From Demequina sp. NBRC 110054 (GTDB lineage Bacteria; Actinomycetota; Actinomycetes; Actinomycetales; Demequinaceae): a stretch of DNA of 64,000 nucleotides. The DNA is taken from contig NZ_BBRK01000004.1 in the NCBI RefSeq assembly GCF_002090115.1, positions 930,001 through 994,000 of the forward strand. The letters are read 5' to 3'. Below are positions 55,130 through 64,000 of the stretch, in pieces. The first letter of the stretch is position 1. Each line of letters opens with the position of its first letter. The notes below the pieces were generated by a model. It did no database searches. It saw only the letters and a list, made by a program, of their open reading frames with translations, and was not told where the DNA came from. The position numbers and the translations under genes are program-made.

Positions 55130-56800
55130 ATGGATGAGGGCGTGCTCTACATCGCCATCGTGGGCGCCCTCGCGGCCGCGTACGCGCTGGGCTACCTCGT
55201 GCTGGGCGTGTCCCTGGGCCGCGTGTTCCGTCAGCTCGGCGGCCCCGTCGCCCCCGCGTGGATCCCCGTGCGTCGGTGGGTCGAGGTCGCGCGGGTCGCC
55301 GACGCCTCGACCGTCCCCGTCGCGATCGTCCGCAGCCTCGAGGCCCTCGGCCTTCTCGCTGCGGTGGGCGCGGCCGGTGCGCTCGCGTCCGGGCTCGAGC
55401 TGCCGCGATCGGCCACGGTGATCCCGCTCGCGGTCGCGCTGCTCGCCTGTGCAGTCGGATGGATCCTGTGGATCGGGCATGCCGGGTGGCTCGGCGTGCG
55501 ACTGCAGGCGCCCCGGGGCCTCGTCGCGCTCGCGGCTTTCGTCCCTCCGCTGTGGGGATTCTTCGCCGCCGCAGCGTCCAGGCGCGAGGCTGCTGCCGCA
55601 GCGGCCGTCTCCGCGAGGGCCGGCGCCCCCGCGCGGGGGACGGATCGGTCGGACGCGCACGCACCGGAGCCGAGTCAGCCCGAGGTCCGCGACGAGCCGT
55701 CATCGACATGGGACGACGCGACCAGCGCGACGGCCGAGCCCTCCAGTCAGGCCGAGGCGGAGGCCCATGAGCCCACCGCTGCCGTGACCGCAGCGCCGCA
55801 GGCGCCTCCCACGCAACCGAATCCGAGAGTGCCCGAGCCGGTTCGTGTGCCCGAAATCCTCAACCCCGGCGTGGAATCCGCCGATGAGGAGGACACCGAC
55901 GCGCAGTCGGCGGACGTCGTTGCGGCGGGAGGGCCCTCCCCCGAGCCTCCCTCGCAGCCGTCTCCCGCTCCGCGCGCCGCCGTGCCGTTCGAGCCAGACC
56001 CTGGTGAGGGCCAGGAGGAGACACCCGTGAACAACCCGTTCGATCCGAGCCGTCGCTCCATGTGGGCGCCCACAGGCTCGGGCTCGCAGGGACCCTCGAG
56101 CGTGCCGCCTGCCCAGCCGCCGGTGCAGCCGCCCGCTCAGCCCCCGCTCGCCCCCGCGGCGCACGCGCCCGAGCCGCAGCCTCCTGTCGTGGCGCCGACG
56201 CAGCCCGTGTCCCCGTACGCGACGTCACCCGACACGTTCTCCGAGCCGCTTCCCACGGCGGCCATGCCGACGCTGTCGGACCGACCGACCCGACTCCCCG
56301 ACTTCTCGGAGAAGCCGCAGGGCGCCGCGCCACCGCCCGCATGGCAGAGCGCGCTCGACGCCGGGGCGCTCCAGGCGCTCCTCGGTGGCGACGGCGCGGA
56401 GGACGGCGCGCCGCTCGATCCGACCGGCGACGACGACTACGACGAGACCCGCGTCAGCCCGCGCCGGCGCGAGGCCTGGGAGCTCGTGTCGAGCGACGGC
56501 ATCTCCTACAGGCTGTCGAGTGCAGTGTCCGTGGTGGGTCGCATCGGCGGCTCCCCCATGGGTGACGGCTCGGCCCGCCTCGACGTCGCCGACTCGACCC
56601 GCACGATGTCGAAGACCCACGCGCGCCTCGTCTGGATCGATGGGGTGTGGATGGTCGAGGACCTCGAGTCGACGAACGGCACGCTGCTCGTCGACTCGCA
56701 CGGCCGCGAGACCGTCGTGCCGCCGGGCGCGCCGACGCCGCTCATCGGCAAGGTGCTCTTCGGAGACTTCGAGATGACGCTGCGCCGCGTCGGCGAGTAA
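55130..56800 (+). CDS. FHA-domain membrane protein with Pro-rich linker
   Basis: 556 residues. N-terminal 150 residues have about four hydrophobic helices (LYIAIVGALAAAYALGYLVLGVSLG onward), of the DUF5684-like type. Residues 170-430 are a low-complexity Pro/Ala/Glu linker. Residues 450-555 form an FHA domain with the phosphothreonine-binding set: VVGRIGG, SKTHARL and STNGTLL. FHA domains read Ser/Thr kinase signals. It lies between gcvP and gcvT, in the same direction with gaps of 111 and 76 bases, so the link to glycine cleavage may be regulatory (compare GarA/OdhI) or accidental. Confidence 0.88.
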   Translation: MDEGVLYIAIVGALAAAYALGYLVLGVSLGRVFRQLGGPVAPAWIPVRRWVEVARVADASTVPVAIVRSLEALGLLAAVGAAGALASGLELPRSATVIPLAVALLACAVGWILWIGHAGWLGVRLQAPRGLVALAAFVPPLWGFFAAAASRREAAAAAAVSARAGAPARGTDRSDAHAPEPSQPEVRDEPSSTWDDATSATAEPSSQAEAEAHEPTAAVTAAPQAPPTQPNPRVPEPVRVPEILNPGVESADEEDTDAQSADVVAAGGPSPEPPSQPSPAPRAAVPFEPDPGEGQEETPVNNPFDPSRRSMWAPTGSGSQGPSSVPPAQPPVQPPAQPPLAPAAHAPEPQPPVVAPTQPVSPYATSPDTFSEPLPTAAMPTLSDRPTRLPDFSEKPQGAAPPPAWQSALDAGALQALLGGDGAEDGAPLDPTGDDDYDETRVSPRRREAWELVSSDGISYRLSSAVSVVGRIGGSPMGDGSARLDVADSTRTMSKTHARLVWIDGVWMVEDLESTNGTLLVDSHGRETVVPPGAPTPLIGKVLFGDFEMTLRRVGE

Positions 56801-56876
56801 CCCGGGCCTCGCCCTTCCGCACGCAAGCCGCGTCGTCCTCATGGGCGGGAATGCGTCGCGCGACTACGCTGGTCCG

Positions 56877-58040
56877 GTGACCACCGAGATCCTTCGCTCC
56901 CCCCTGCACGACGAGCACGTCGCCCTCGGCGCGACGCTCGTGGACTTCGCGGGCTGGGAGATGCCCGTCCGCTACACCGGCGACATCGCGGAGCACACCG
57001 CGGTCCGCACCGCGGCCGGCCTGTTCGACCTGAGCCACATGGGGGAGATCTCCGTGCGCGGAGCAGAGGCCGAGGCCTTCCTGGACGATGCGCTCGTCGG
57101 CCGGATGAGCGCGATGAGGCTCTGGGGCGCGAAGTACACGATGCTGTGCGCCGCCGACGGCGGCGTGATCGACGACCTCATCGTCTACCGTCGCGACTGG
57201 GACCACTTCGTGATCGTCGCGAACGCGTCGAACAAGGACGTGGTGGCCGGGGAGCTCACGGACCGGGCCGAGGGCTTCGACGCGGAGGTCGAGGACATCT
57301 CGGCGCAGGTCGCGCTCATCGCGGTCCAGGGCCCCCGCGCCCAGGCGATCGTCTCCCGCATGACCGCCAGGGGCGCCGACGACATCGAGGCGATGAAGTA
57401 CTACTCGGCGGCCAACGTCATGCTCGCCGGCGGCATCCACGCGTTCGCCGCGCGCACCGGCTACACGGGCGAGGACGGCTTCGAGCTGTTCGTCGGCGCC
57501 GACGAGGCGGCCGCGGTGTGGCAGCTCGCGCTCGCCGAGGGAGCGGCGGACGGCCTCATCCCATGTGGGCTGTCGTCGCGCGACACCCTGCGGCTTGAGG
57601 CGGGCATGCCGCTGTACGGCAACGAGCTGAGCCGCGACCGCACCCCCTTCGAGGCGGGCCTGGGCCGCGTGATCGTGTTCGGCACCGAGAAGAACCCCCG
57701 AGGCGACTTCGTCGGCCGCGCCGCGCTCGAGGCAGTGCGCGAGACCTGGGCCACGGCCGAGACCGACCCGGCCGTCGCATCGTCCCTGTCCACCCTCGTG
57801 GGCCTGGTCGGGGACGGACGACGCGCCGCTCGCGCGGGCTACGCGGTCGTGGACGAGGCCGGGGAGCCGGTGGGCGCGATCACCTCCGGCGCCCCGTCGC
57901 CGACGCTCGGCAAGCCCATCGCGATGGCCTACGTGCCGCTCGCACTCGCGACCCCGGGCACCGAGGTCGCGATCGATGTGCGTGGTCGGCGCGAGACGAT
58001 GACCGTGACCGCGCTACCGTTCTACAAGAGGGGCGCCTGA
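56877..58040 (+). CDS. gcvT: Aminomethyltransferase (T protein of glycine cleavage)
   Basis: The start is GTG 56877, six bases after TACGCT, another leaderless pattern. 387 residues. FAGWEMPVRY, GLFDLSHMGEI, DDLIVYR, RTGYTGEDGFEL and the C-terminal ALPFYKRG are standard. Takes the aminomethyl group from GcvH, releases ammonia and makes methylene-tetrahydrofolate. A GGGACGATGCG copy (minus) lies at 57776. Confidence 0.95.
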   Translation: MTTEILRSPLHDEHVALGATLVDFAGWEMPVRYTGDIAEHTAVRTAAGLFDLSHMGEISVRGAEAEAFLDDALVGRMSAMRLWGAKYTMLCAADGGVIDDLIVYRRDWDHFVIVANASNKDVVAGELTDRAEGFDAEVEDISAQVALIAVQGPRAQAIVSRMTARGADDIEAMKYYSAANVMLAGGIHAFAARTGYTGEDGFELFVGADEAAAVWQLALAEGAADGLIPCGLSSRDTLRLEAGMPLYGNELSRDRTPFEAGLGRVIVFGTEKNPRGDFVGRAALEAVRETWATAETDPAVASSLSTLVGLVGDGRRAARAGYAVVDEAGEPVGAITSGAPSPTLGKPIAMAYVPLALATPGTEVAIDVRGRRETMTVTALPFYKRGA

Positions 58041-58073
58041 CGCGCCCCGACCCTTCGAGGAAGGACCCTTCAC

Positions 58074-58457
58074 ATGGCGAACGTTCCCGACGAGCTCCAG
58101 TACTCCGAGGAGCATGAGTGGGTGTCGGGTGAGCTCGCGGCCGAGGCCGTGGTCACCGTCGGCATCACCGAGCACGCCGCCGAGGCCCTCGGCGACATCG
58201 TGTACGTCGAGCTCCCCGAGGTCGGCAGCGCCGTCACGGCGGGCGACGTGTGCGGCGAGCTCGAGTCGACCAAGGCCGTGAGCGAGCTGTACTGCCCCGT
58301 GACGGGCGACGTGGTCGCGGTCAACGAGGAGCTCTCGGACGCACCCGAGACGATCGGCGAGGACGCGTACGGCGAGGGCTGGATCTTCAAGGTCCGCCTG
58401 GCCGAGGTCCCGGAGGGTCTGCTCGACTCCGAGGCGTACGCGGCGATCACCGAGTGA
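58074..58457 (+). CDS. gcvH: Glycine cleavage H protein
   Basis: 127 residues, full length. YSEEHEWV near the N terminus and the lipoylation motif GELESTKAVSEL with Lys at about residue 64. Carries the aminomethyl group between P, T and L proteins. The L protein (lipoamide dehydrogenase) is not in this window. 33 bases after gcvT, with GAGGAAGGACC as ribosome site. Confidence 0.97.
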   Translation: MANVPDELQYSEEHEWVSGELAAEAVVTVGITEHAAEALGDIVYVELPEVGSAVTAGDVCGELESTKAVSELYCPVTGDVVAVNEELSDAPETIGEDAYGEGWIFKVRLAEVPEGLLDSEAYAAITE

Positions 58458-59020
58458 GCGCCGACACCGCTTCCCCGGGCGGTCACGAGCCTCACGGTCA
58501 GATCCCCGTCAACGGTCCCGCGCGCCTGGTCGTCGCGGCCGCCATCACCGACGACCTCGAGCAGCCGCGGCTGCTGTTCGCCGCGCGCCGTTCCTCGCCG
58601 CCCGTCTATGCCGGGCTGTGGGAGTTCCCCGGCGGCAAGGTCGACGAGGGCGAGACGCCCGAGGAGGCCCTGCACCGCGAGATCGACGAGGAGCTCGGAG
58701 TCGCCATCGAGCTCGGCGACGAGATCCCCGGTCCCGACGCCGGCATCGTCCTTCCCGACGGCACCGACACCGGTCCCGCGTGGGAACTGCGCGCGGCAGA
58801 GGGCGATGGCCCCCGCCTCGTGCTGAGGGTCTGGTGGGCGAAGATCATCCCTGGTCCGGACGGGTCCGCTCCCGAGCCGCAGCCTCTCGAGGACCACGAC
58901 GAGCTGCGCTGGCTCGAGCCCGGCGCCTGGCGCGACGTGCCCTGGCTGCCCGCGGACACCCGCATCGTCGAGGCGCTGCTCGACGACGCGATCGCGAGGA
59001 TGCGCAAGGGGTTCTGCTAG
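58454..59020 (+). CDS. Nudix hydrolase (MutT/8-oxo-dGTP type)
   Basis: GTG 58454 overlaps the gcvH stop in GTGA. 188 residues. Nudix box GKVDEGETPEEALHREIDEELGV is complete (G-x5-E-x7-REUxEExGU), and VVAAAI at the N terminus and WWAKI after it fit the fold. An insertion of about 25 residues (GPDAGIVLPDGTDTGPAWEL) separates two strands. Probably sanitises oxidised nucleotides. Co-translated with gcvH, but no functional link is evident. Confidence 0.92.
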   Translation: MSADTASPGGHEPHGQIPVNGPARLVVAAAITDDLEQPRLLFAARRSSPPVYAGLWEFPGGKVDEGETPEEALHREIDEELGVAIELGDEIPGPDAGIVLPDGTDTGPAWELRAAEGDGPRLVLRVWWAKIIPGPDGSAPEPQPLEDHDELRWLEPGAWRDVPWLPADTRIVEALLDDAIARMRKGFC

Positions 59021-59050
59021 TCGCGCACGGCTGAGCGCCGGCCCCTCGGG

Positions 59051-60184
59051 TCAGGTCGCGGCCGACCCCTCCGACAGGACGCTGCGCGCGGCGTGAAGTG
59101 CGCGTTCCAGATCCTCGCCGCCAGCGGTGAGTGCGAGCCGGATCGCGTGCGACTCCGACACGGTATAGGCGTTGCCCGAGGAGACTCGCACGCCCAGGCT
59201 CTCCACGCGCGACGCGAGCTCGTTGGCGGTGAGCCCTGTCGAGCGGCCGTCGAGCCAGACGTAGAAGCCGCCGTGGCCCTCGGGGCCGTCCGCGAGCATC
59301 CAGGGCCCGAGCACCTCGAGGGCGCGAGCGAATCGTGAACGGTACACGGTCGACAGCTCCGTGCCGCGATCGGGCATCGTCTCGAGCGCGCTCAGCGCGA
59401 CCCGCTGCGCCGTGTGCGGTGCGCAGCCGACGATCGTGCCGTGGACCGCTGCCACGGCGTGCCGGAACGACGGGGGTGAGGCGAGGGACCCGACGCGCAG
59501 GCCCGTCATCGAGTAGGTCTTGGAGAAGGTGCGGGCCACGAACGTGACCTCGGGGCCTCCGGGGATGGACAGCGGCGAGGGCGCGCGCCCGCCGTCGAAG
59601 ACGATTCCCTCATACGCCTCGTCCGACAGCAGCACCGCGCCGTGCGCGGCGACGAGCCCGACGAGGGTCGCGAGCTGTGCCTTCGACGCGACCGCGGCCA
59701 TGGGATTGGACGGGGAGTTCACGACGACCATGCGAGCGCCGGCGGCAAGGTGGGCCGCGATCTCCTCGAGGTCCATGAAGTCGTCCCGGTTGGCGCCCTG
59801 GCGGTAGGTCGCGATCCGCAGCCCGAGCTGCTCACCGAGCACCCGGTAGTTGGGCCATGCGGGATCAGGGATCACGATTGTGTCGCCTGACGTGCATGCG
59901 GCGGCGAGGGCCACCGCGACGGCCTCGGTGCCTCCCACCGTCACGACGACGTCGGCGATGTCGACCTCGCCGGGAAGGGACGATGCGATCGCTCCGCGCA
60001 GCTCGACGAGCCCCGCCTTGGCCGTGTAGCCGACCTCTCCAGCGAGCAGCGAATCGACGGCGACCTGACGGAGCGGCCCGGGCAGAGGCTGGTCGGGCTC
60101 GCCGATGCTCAGGTCGAGCGCGCCGTCGGTCACGGCCTCGTTCATGAGCCGCGCGACGGCCGCGTCGGTCGGGAAGTCGGTCAT
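59051..60184 (-). CDS. PLP-dependent aminotransferase (class I/II)
   Basis: Start at ATG 60184 (MTDFPTDAAVARLM) with GGAGGACC upstream. 377 residues. DLSIGEPDQPLPGPL, VVTVGGTEAVAVAL, NSPSNPM, SDEAYEGI and the PLP lysine in RTFSKTYSMTGLRVG are as expected for aspartate-type fold I aminotransferases. Substrate unclear. Divergent from the amino-acid transporter genes and may share regulation with them. Confidence 0.9.
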   Translation of the reverse strand: MTDFPTDAAVARLMNEAVTDGALDLSIGEPDQPLPGPLRQVAVDSLLAGEVGYTAKAGLVELRGAIASSLPGEVDIADVVVTVGGTEAVAVALAAACTSGDTIVIPDPAWPNYRVLGEQLGLRIATYRQGANRDDFMDLEEIAAHLAAGARMVVVNSPSNPMAAVASKAQLATLVGLVAAHGAVLLSDEAYEGIVFDGGRAPSPLSIPGGPEVTFVARTFSKTYSMTGLRVGSLASPPSFRHAVAAVHGTIVGCAPHTAQRVALSALETMPDRGTELSTVYRSRFARALEVLGPWMLADGPEGHGGFYVWLDGRSTGLTANELASRVESLGVRVSSGNAYTVSESHAIRLALTAGGEDLERALHAARSVLSEGSAAT

Positions 60185-60285
60185 GGGTCCTCCATGGGGC
60201 AAATGTCACATCGATGTTGCTCCCATCAATCGTAAGGACGTCTCGCCTGGTTGATCCTCCATCTGCATGTCGGAAGCATGTCAAT

Positions 60286-60312
60286 TGAACGGCTGTGAAA
60301 CATATCTGACAC
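60286..60312. promoter_or_regulatory. GlnR-box-like site upstream of the amino-acid ABC operon
   Basis: TGAAC-N6-GAAAC-N6-GACAC: three half-sites ending in AC at 11-bp steps (60286, 60297, 60308). Actinobacterial GlnR boxes are built as GNNAC half-sites spaced by six bases. It lies 88-114 bases before ATG 60400, suggesting nitrogen control of the transporter, perhaps also of the divergent aminotransferase. Confidence 0.55.
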
Positions 60313-60399
60313 CGAGGCGCAAATGAGTGGCAACGGAGTGACCCTCTAATGGGTTCCGCACCGGCGAACCGCGTCGGGCGACTCAGAAAGGGACACACG

Positions 60400-61245
60400 A
60401 TGGCACGCAACAAGGCGATCGGCGCAGGGGCGGTGGTGACCTCGCTGCTGCTGCTCACCGCATGCAGCTCCACCGACAGTGATGCCGCCGCTTCGGGGGA
60501 GTCCTCGTCCACCGCGGAGCCCATCGTGGCCGCAGCGGACGCTTCGCTCCTGCCGTACAACTTCCTGGCCGACGACAACGAGACCTTCGAGGGCATCAAC
60601 GTGGACCTCGCGGCGGCCCTCTCCGAGGAGCTCGGGCGCGAGATCGTCTTCGAGAACGCCTCGTTCGACACGATCATCCCGGGCCTCACGTCGGGCCGTT
60701 ACGACGTCGCCCTCACCGGCATGTTCGACACGCTCGAGCGCGAGGAGACGGTCGACTTCGTCGACTACCTCGCCGCGAAGAACGACTTCCTGGTGCCGAT
60801 GGACGTCTCTGGGATCGAGTCGATGGACGACCTGTGCGGCTACTCTGTCGGCATCCCGGGCGGAGCGCTCGAGGCCGACATGCTCGCGGAGGCCTCCACG
60901 GCATGCGAGGACGCGGGCGAGGAGCCGATCGAGGTCAACGAGTATGCGGACCTCGACGCCGTCGTGCTGGCGCTGACCTCCGGGCGCATCGAGGTCGCCC
61001 CGAACGACTCGGCCGCGAACGCGTACATCATGTCGCAGTACCCCGACGAGCTTCAGGTCATGGGCGCGTACCTCACGGACGGCTACTTCGCCGCCGGCTT
61101 CGCCAAGGACTCGGAGCTGGTGCAGGAGTTCAACGACGCCTTCGCCGCGATCATGGAGGACGGCACCTACGAGGAGATCCTCTCCGAGTGGGGCATCGAT
61201 GACCGTGCACTCGACGAGCCCATCATCAACGGGGCCACATTTTGA
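60400..61245 (+). CDS. Amino-acid ABC transporter substrate-binding lipoprotein
   Basis: Start at ATG 60400 after GAAAGGG; the 17 extra codons upstream are not signal-like. 281 residues. Lipoprotein signal with lipobox LLTAC and the cysteine at about residue 22, then a Ser/Asp-rich linker, then the type II periplasmic-binding fold (GINVDLAAALSEELGREIVFENASFDTIIPGL). Typical of polar amino-acid binding proteins. The permease gene starts within its last codons. Confidence 0.92.
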   Translation: MARNKAIGAGAVVTSLLLLTACSSTDSDAAASGESSSTAEPIVAAADASLLPYNFLADDNETFEGINVDLAAALSEELGREIVFENASFDTIIPGLTSGRYDVALTGMFDTLEREETVDFVDYLAAKNDFLVPMDVSGIESMDDLCGYSVGIPGGALEADMLAEASTACEDAGEEPIEVNEYADLDAVVLALTSGRIEVAPNDSAANAYIMSQYPDELQVMGAYLTDGYFAAGFAKDSELVQEFNDAFAAIMEDGTYEEILSEWGIDDRALDEPIINGATF

Positions 61246-62159
61246 CCTCGGTTGACACCACCGCGCCGCGGCACGACGACATGATCGTCGTGCCGCGGCG
61301 GCGGCCGTGGCGGTGGGTGGGCTCGATCGTCGTCGCCGTGGTGCTGCTCTCGATCGCGTGGTCGTTCGCGACCAACCCCAACTACGAGTGGCCCACGGTC
61401 GCGAAGTACCTGTTCGACGTGCGGATCCTCAAGGGCCTCGGTACGACTCTCGCCCTCACCGCGATCGCGATGGCTATCGCGCTGGGACTCGGCCTGCTGC
61501 TGGCCGTCATGCGCCTCTCCCAGTCCGCGCTGCTGTCCCGCACCGCCGGCGTGTACGTGTGGTTCTTCCGCGGCACGCCGATCCTCGTCCAGCTCATCAT
61601 CTGGTACAACCTGGCGATCCTGATCCCCGAGATGGGTCTCACGATTCCCGGCGTCGGCACCGTCTGGGCCGTCGACACCAACGACGTGATCACCCCGTGG
61701 ACCGCGGCGATCCTGGGCCTCGGTCTCAACGAGGCCGCGTACCTCGGCGAGATCATCCGGTCCGGAATCATGTCCGTCGACCGCGGCCAGACCGAGGCGT
61801 CGAAGGCGCTCGGCATGCGCGCGGGCACGTCGTTCCGCCGCATCGTCCTCCCCCAGGCGGCGCGCGTGATCGTTCCCCCCACGTTCAACGAGCTGGTCGG
61901 GCTGCTCAAGTACTCGTCGGTCGTCTCGGTGATCGCACTCCCCGAGCTGCTCTACTCCGGTCAGCTCATCTACGCGAGGACCTACGAGACCATCCCCGTG
62001 CTCATCGTCGTCTGCATCTGGTACCTCGTGATCGTCTCCGTGCTCACCGTGCTCGAGGCGCGCCTCGAACGACGCCTTGGCGCGGGCTTCCAGGCCACCG
62101 GCGCGACCCCCGCGAAGAACAGGAGGTGGGCACGATGGATGACGCCCGCGAACCGCTGA
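61242..62159 (+). CDS. Amino-acid ABC transporter permease
   Basis: 305 residues from TTG 61242, overlapping the stop of the binding protein. Five to six hydrophobic helices; the coupling-loop motif [29 protein letters not shown] is the standard EAA loop of the HisMQ/GlnP family. One permease only, so it presumably acts as a homodimer. Its last 25 bases overlap the ATPase gene. Confidence 0.93.
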   Translation: MTSVDTTAPRHDDMIVVPRRRPWRWVGSIVVAVVLLSIAWSFATNPNYEWPTVAKYLFDVRILKGLGTTLALTAIAMAIALGLGLLLAVMRLSQSALLSRTAGVYVWFFRGTPILVQLIIWYNLAILIPEMGLTIPGVGTVWAVDTNDVITPWTAAILGLGLNEAAYLGEIIRSGIMSVDRGQTEASKALGMRAGTSFRRIVLPQAARVIVPPTFNELVGLLKYSSVVSVIALPELLYSGQLIYARTYETIPVLIVVCIWYLVIVSVLTVLEARLERRLGAGFQATGATPAKNRRWARWMTPANR

Positions 62160-62908
62160 TCGAGCTCACCGGAATCCGCAAGTCCTTCGGCGACAACGAG
62201 GTCCTCCACGGAGTCGACCTCACCGTGCGCGAGGGGGAGGTCCTGTGCCTCATCGGCGCGTCGGGCTCGGGCAAGTCGACCCTGCTGCGCTGCATCAACC
62301 ACCTTGAGCGGCCCGACGCTGGGCACGTGCGCTACGACGGTCACCTCATGGGATACCAGGAGAAGCACGGGAAGCTCCACGAGCTCTCCGAGCGTCAGAT
62401 CGCCGCGCAGCGGGCGACGATGGGAATGGTCTTCCAGCAGTTCAACCTGTTCCCTCACATGACGGTGCTGCAGAACATCATGGAGGCCCCCATGCGTGTG
62501 CGGGGGATGCATCAGGACACGGCCAGGGCCAATGCGTACGACCTGCTTGAGAAGGTGGGCCTCGCGGACCAGGACAAGTCCTATCCTCGCCACCTCTCTG
62601 GAGGGCAGCAGCAGCGCGTCGCCATCGCTCGCGGTCTCGCGATGCAGCCCAAGCTGATGCTGTTCGACGAGCCGACCTCGGCGCTCGACCCTGAGCTCGT
62701 CGGCGAGGTCCTCCAGGTGATGCGCGATCTCGCGACGGCCGGGATGACGATGGTCGTCGTCACCCACGAGATGGGGTTCGCCCGCGAGGTTGCGTCGCGC
62801 GTCGCGTTCATGGCTCAGGGCGAGATCGTCGAGCAGGGCTCGCCGTCGGAGGTGCTGGTCGACCCGAAGCACGAGCTGACCCGCAAGTTCCTGTCGCGAG
62901 TGCTCTGA
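62135..62908 (+). CDS. Amino-acid ABC transporter ATP-binding protein
   Basis: Start at ATG 62135 ([19 protein letters not shown]) with AGGAGGTG eight bases upstream, inside the permease gene. 257 residues. Walker [11 protein letters not shown]-loop [12 protein letters not shown], signature [17 protein letters not shown], Walker [13 protein letters not shown] and H-loop VTHEMGFA are all intact: a GlnQ/HisP-type ATPase. Confidence 0.96.
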   Translation: MDDAREPLIELTGIRKSFGDNEVLHGVDLTVREGEVLCLIGASGSGKSTLLRCINHLERPDAGHVRYDGHLMGYQEKHGKLHELSERQIAAQRATMGMVFQQFNLFPHMTVLQNIMEAPMRVRGMHQDTARANAYDLLEKVGLADQDKSYPRHLSGGQQQRVAIARGLAMQPKLMLFDEPTSALDPELVGEVLQVMRDLATAGMTMVVVTHEMGFAREVASRVAFMAQGEIVEQGSPSEVLVDPKHELTRKFLSRVL

Positions 62909-62909
62909 G

Positions 62910-64000
62910 ATGGCTGTCCGGATGGAGCTCGAGAGGCGACCGCGCACGCGGGGCGACGCGACGCTGGGCGCGGTGGCGACGCTCACGCGCGTGCTCGCCG
63001 TGACGGAGGAGGGCACGCGCGGCGACGAGGTGCTGGGCGCCCTCGGCGGACGGCATTGGCCTGAGGTCCATCTCCACGAGATCGATCGTGCCCACCGCCA
63101 CCTTGCCGCGAAGGGCGCCGCGATGGTGATCGTGGCCGGCTCCTCGCTTCCCTGGCTGTCGCGTGCGGTGCACCTGTGCCGTCAGGCGGGTCGGTTCCCC
63201 ATCGCCGCGATCGTCGGCAACGCTGACGAGGCCGGACGTGCCCTCCTCGACGAGGGAGCGACGCTGGTGCTCGACGCCTCGACCTCCGCGACGGATCTGG
63301 TGCCCCGCCTCCTTGCCCTGGGAAGGGGCACCTCCAACGAGGCCGAGATCGAGGTGCGGTGGCTCGAGTCCGAGGGGCTGCGGCTCGATCTCGCCTCGCG
63401 ACGCTGCTACCTGGGCGAGGACACTGTCGCTCTCAGCGCCAACGAGTTCGACCTGCTGCGCTACCTGATGCTGCACGCTGGCGAGGCTGTCCCCTCCGGA
63501 CGGATCACGGACGACCTGTGGAACATCCCGGACGCCTCGGGTCTCAACACGCTTCGCCTCAACGTGAAGCGGTTGCGCGCCAAGCTGGACGACGACCCCC
63601 ACACGCCCCGATGGATCGAGTCCATCAGGGGCGTCGGCTACCAGTTCGCCGGCCGCGTGGCCGAGGTCGGCAAGGACCGCTCGGAGGAGCGCCTGCGGTC
63701 GACCGTCGCGATGCTCAATGCCCAGCACGACGCGATGTATGACCTCGTCGACATGCTGAGGTCGGCGTCGACGGCCGACGAGGTCGCCTCCGTGGTCGTG
63801 GGCTGGGCGGTCGAGCGCGCCTTCGCCGACGCGAGCACTGTCTTCAGGTTCGATCAGCACGGCGACGTGCGCTACTCGTCGCTCGTCGCGAGCGCAGGCA
63901 TGTCGACGCGCTGGCAGCGGGCGATCGCCAAGGGGCATCCCGTCGACGACGGCTTCATCGCCTCGGCCGCCTATCTGCGAGGCGATGTCATCCAGATGGC
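62910..64000 (+). CDS. Atypical winged-helix response regulator with C-terminal GAF-like domain (runs off window)
   Basis: ATG 62910 lies one base after the transporter stop, and the frame is open to the window end (363 codons and two bases). Residues 25-140 form a receiver-like fold (VIVAGSSLPWLSRAVHL, IAAIVGNADEAGRALLDEGATLVL) in which I see no Asp at the expected phosphorylation strand. Residues 150-245 form an OmpR/PhoB winged helix (ALSANEFDLLRYLMLHAGEAV, LNVKRLRAKLDDDP, IESIRGVGYQF). After a linker, residues from about 270 (DEVASVVVGWAVERAFADASTVFRF) look like a GAF domain. It probably senses a small molecule rather than a kinase, and may control this transporter. Confidence 0.8.
   Translation, partial: MAVRMELERRPRTRGDATLGAVATLTRVLAVTEEGTRGDEVLGALGGRHWPEVHLHEIDRAHRHLAAKGAAMVIVAGSSLPWLSRAVHLCRQAGRFPIAAIVGNADEAGRALLDEGATLVLDASTSATDLVPRLLALGRGTSNEAEIEVRWLESEGLRLDLASRRCYLGEDTVALSANEFDLLRYLMLHAGEAVPSGRITDDLWNIPDASGLNTLRLNVKRLRAKLDDDPHTPRWIESIRGVGYQFAGRVAEVGKDRSEERLRSTVAMLNAQHDAMYDLVDMLRSASTADEVASVVVGWAVERAFADASTVFRFDQHGDVRYSSLVASAGMSTRWQRAIAKGHPVDDGFIASAAYLRGDVIQM

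Overview
The window comes from a high-GC Gram-positive bacterium, most likely a Micrococcales actinobacterium that degrades plant polysaccharide. The evidence is strong GC bias, frequent GTG/TTG starts, apparent leaderless promoters (TANNNT six to eight bases before a start codon), an EcsC-family gene, a GlnR-like box and arabinan/beta-glucan hydrolases. No tRNA, rRNA or CRISPR array was seen. All calls are by reading the sequence; nothing was searched against a database.

Bases 1 to about 19,900 look like an accessory island: lower GC, many hypothetical genes and defence-type genes. Bases 1-5,300 carry an HTH gene, several very small genes and three proteins built by reshuffling antitoxin-like modules (an N-terminal beta module, a HicB-like module and a C-terminal MbcA/ParS-like module). 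Three 13-bp repeats at exact 33-bp spacing (5397-5475) may be an IS21-type end. Next come an LRV-repeat protein (5670-6407), a C5 DNA methyltransferase (6748-8172), two overlapping small genes that share a glycine/asparagine-rich amyloid-like motif (8475-9211), and a divergent candidate restriction endonuclease (9380-10609). From 18,979 down to 10,688 the minus strand holds the most interesting block: a conserved protein with a DPDNG motif, a 1071-residue SIR2-like/STAND P-loop protein, a HEPN-like helical protein, a DGQHR-domain (DndB-like) protein, an overlapping HNH nuclease and a two-TM protein. Together they look like a composite anti-phage system that I cannot match to a named one.

From about 20,050 the sequence becomes typical dense high-GC chromosome. 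It holds a TauE/SafE permease, a GH1 glycosidase with a coupled micro-ORF, an ABC exporter, and a glycan block (GH3, two TetR regulators, MFS transporter, two GH51 arabinofuranosidases, an esterase) with palindromic operators at 27266 and 31880. These are followed by an SDR/XRE divergent pair, EcsC, an HbpS-like protein, an amidohydrolase, a PiT phosphate transporter operon, an arsenate/ArsR-phosphatase pair, YchJ, threonine aldolase, a YgjV-like protein, an S4-domain protein, two near-duplicate chemoreceptors and glycogen phosphorylase. The right end has the glycine cleavage genes (gcvP, an FHA gene, gcvT, gcvH, a Nudix gene), an aminotransferase, and an amino-acid ABC transporter operon that ends in an unusual winged-helix regulator running off the window.

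An 11-mer, GGGACGATGCG, occurs at least twelve times on both strands between 22 and 60 kb. I found no copy in the island, which makes it a candidate genome-signature or uptake/segregation motif that also marks the island as foreign.
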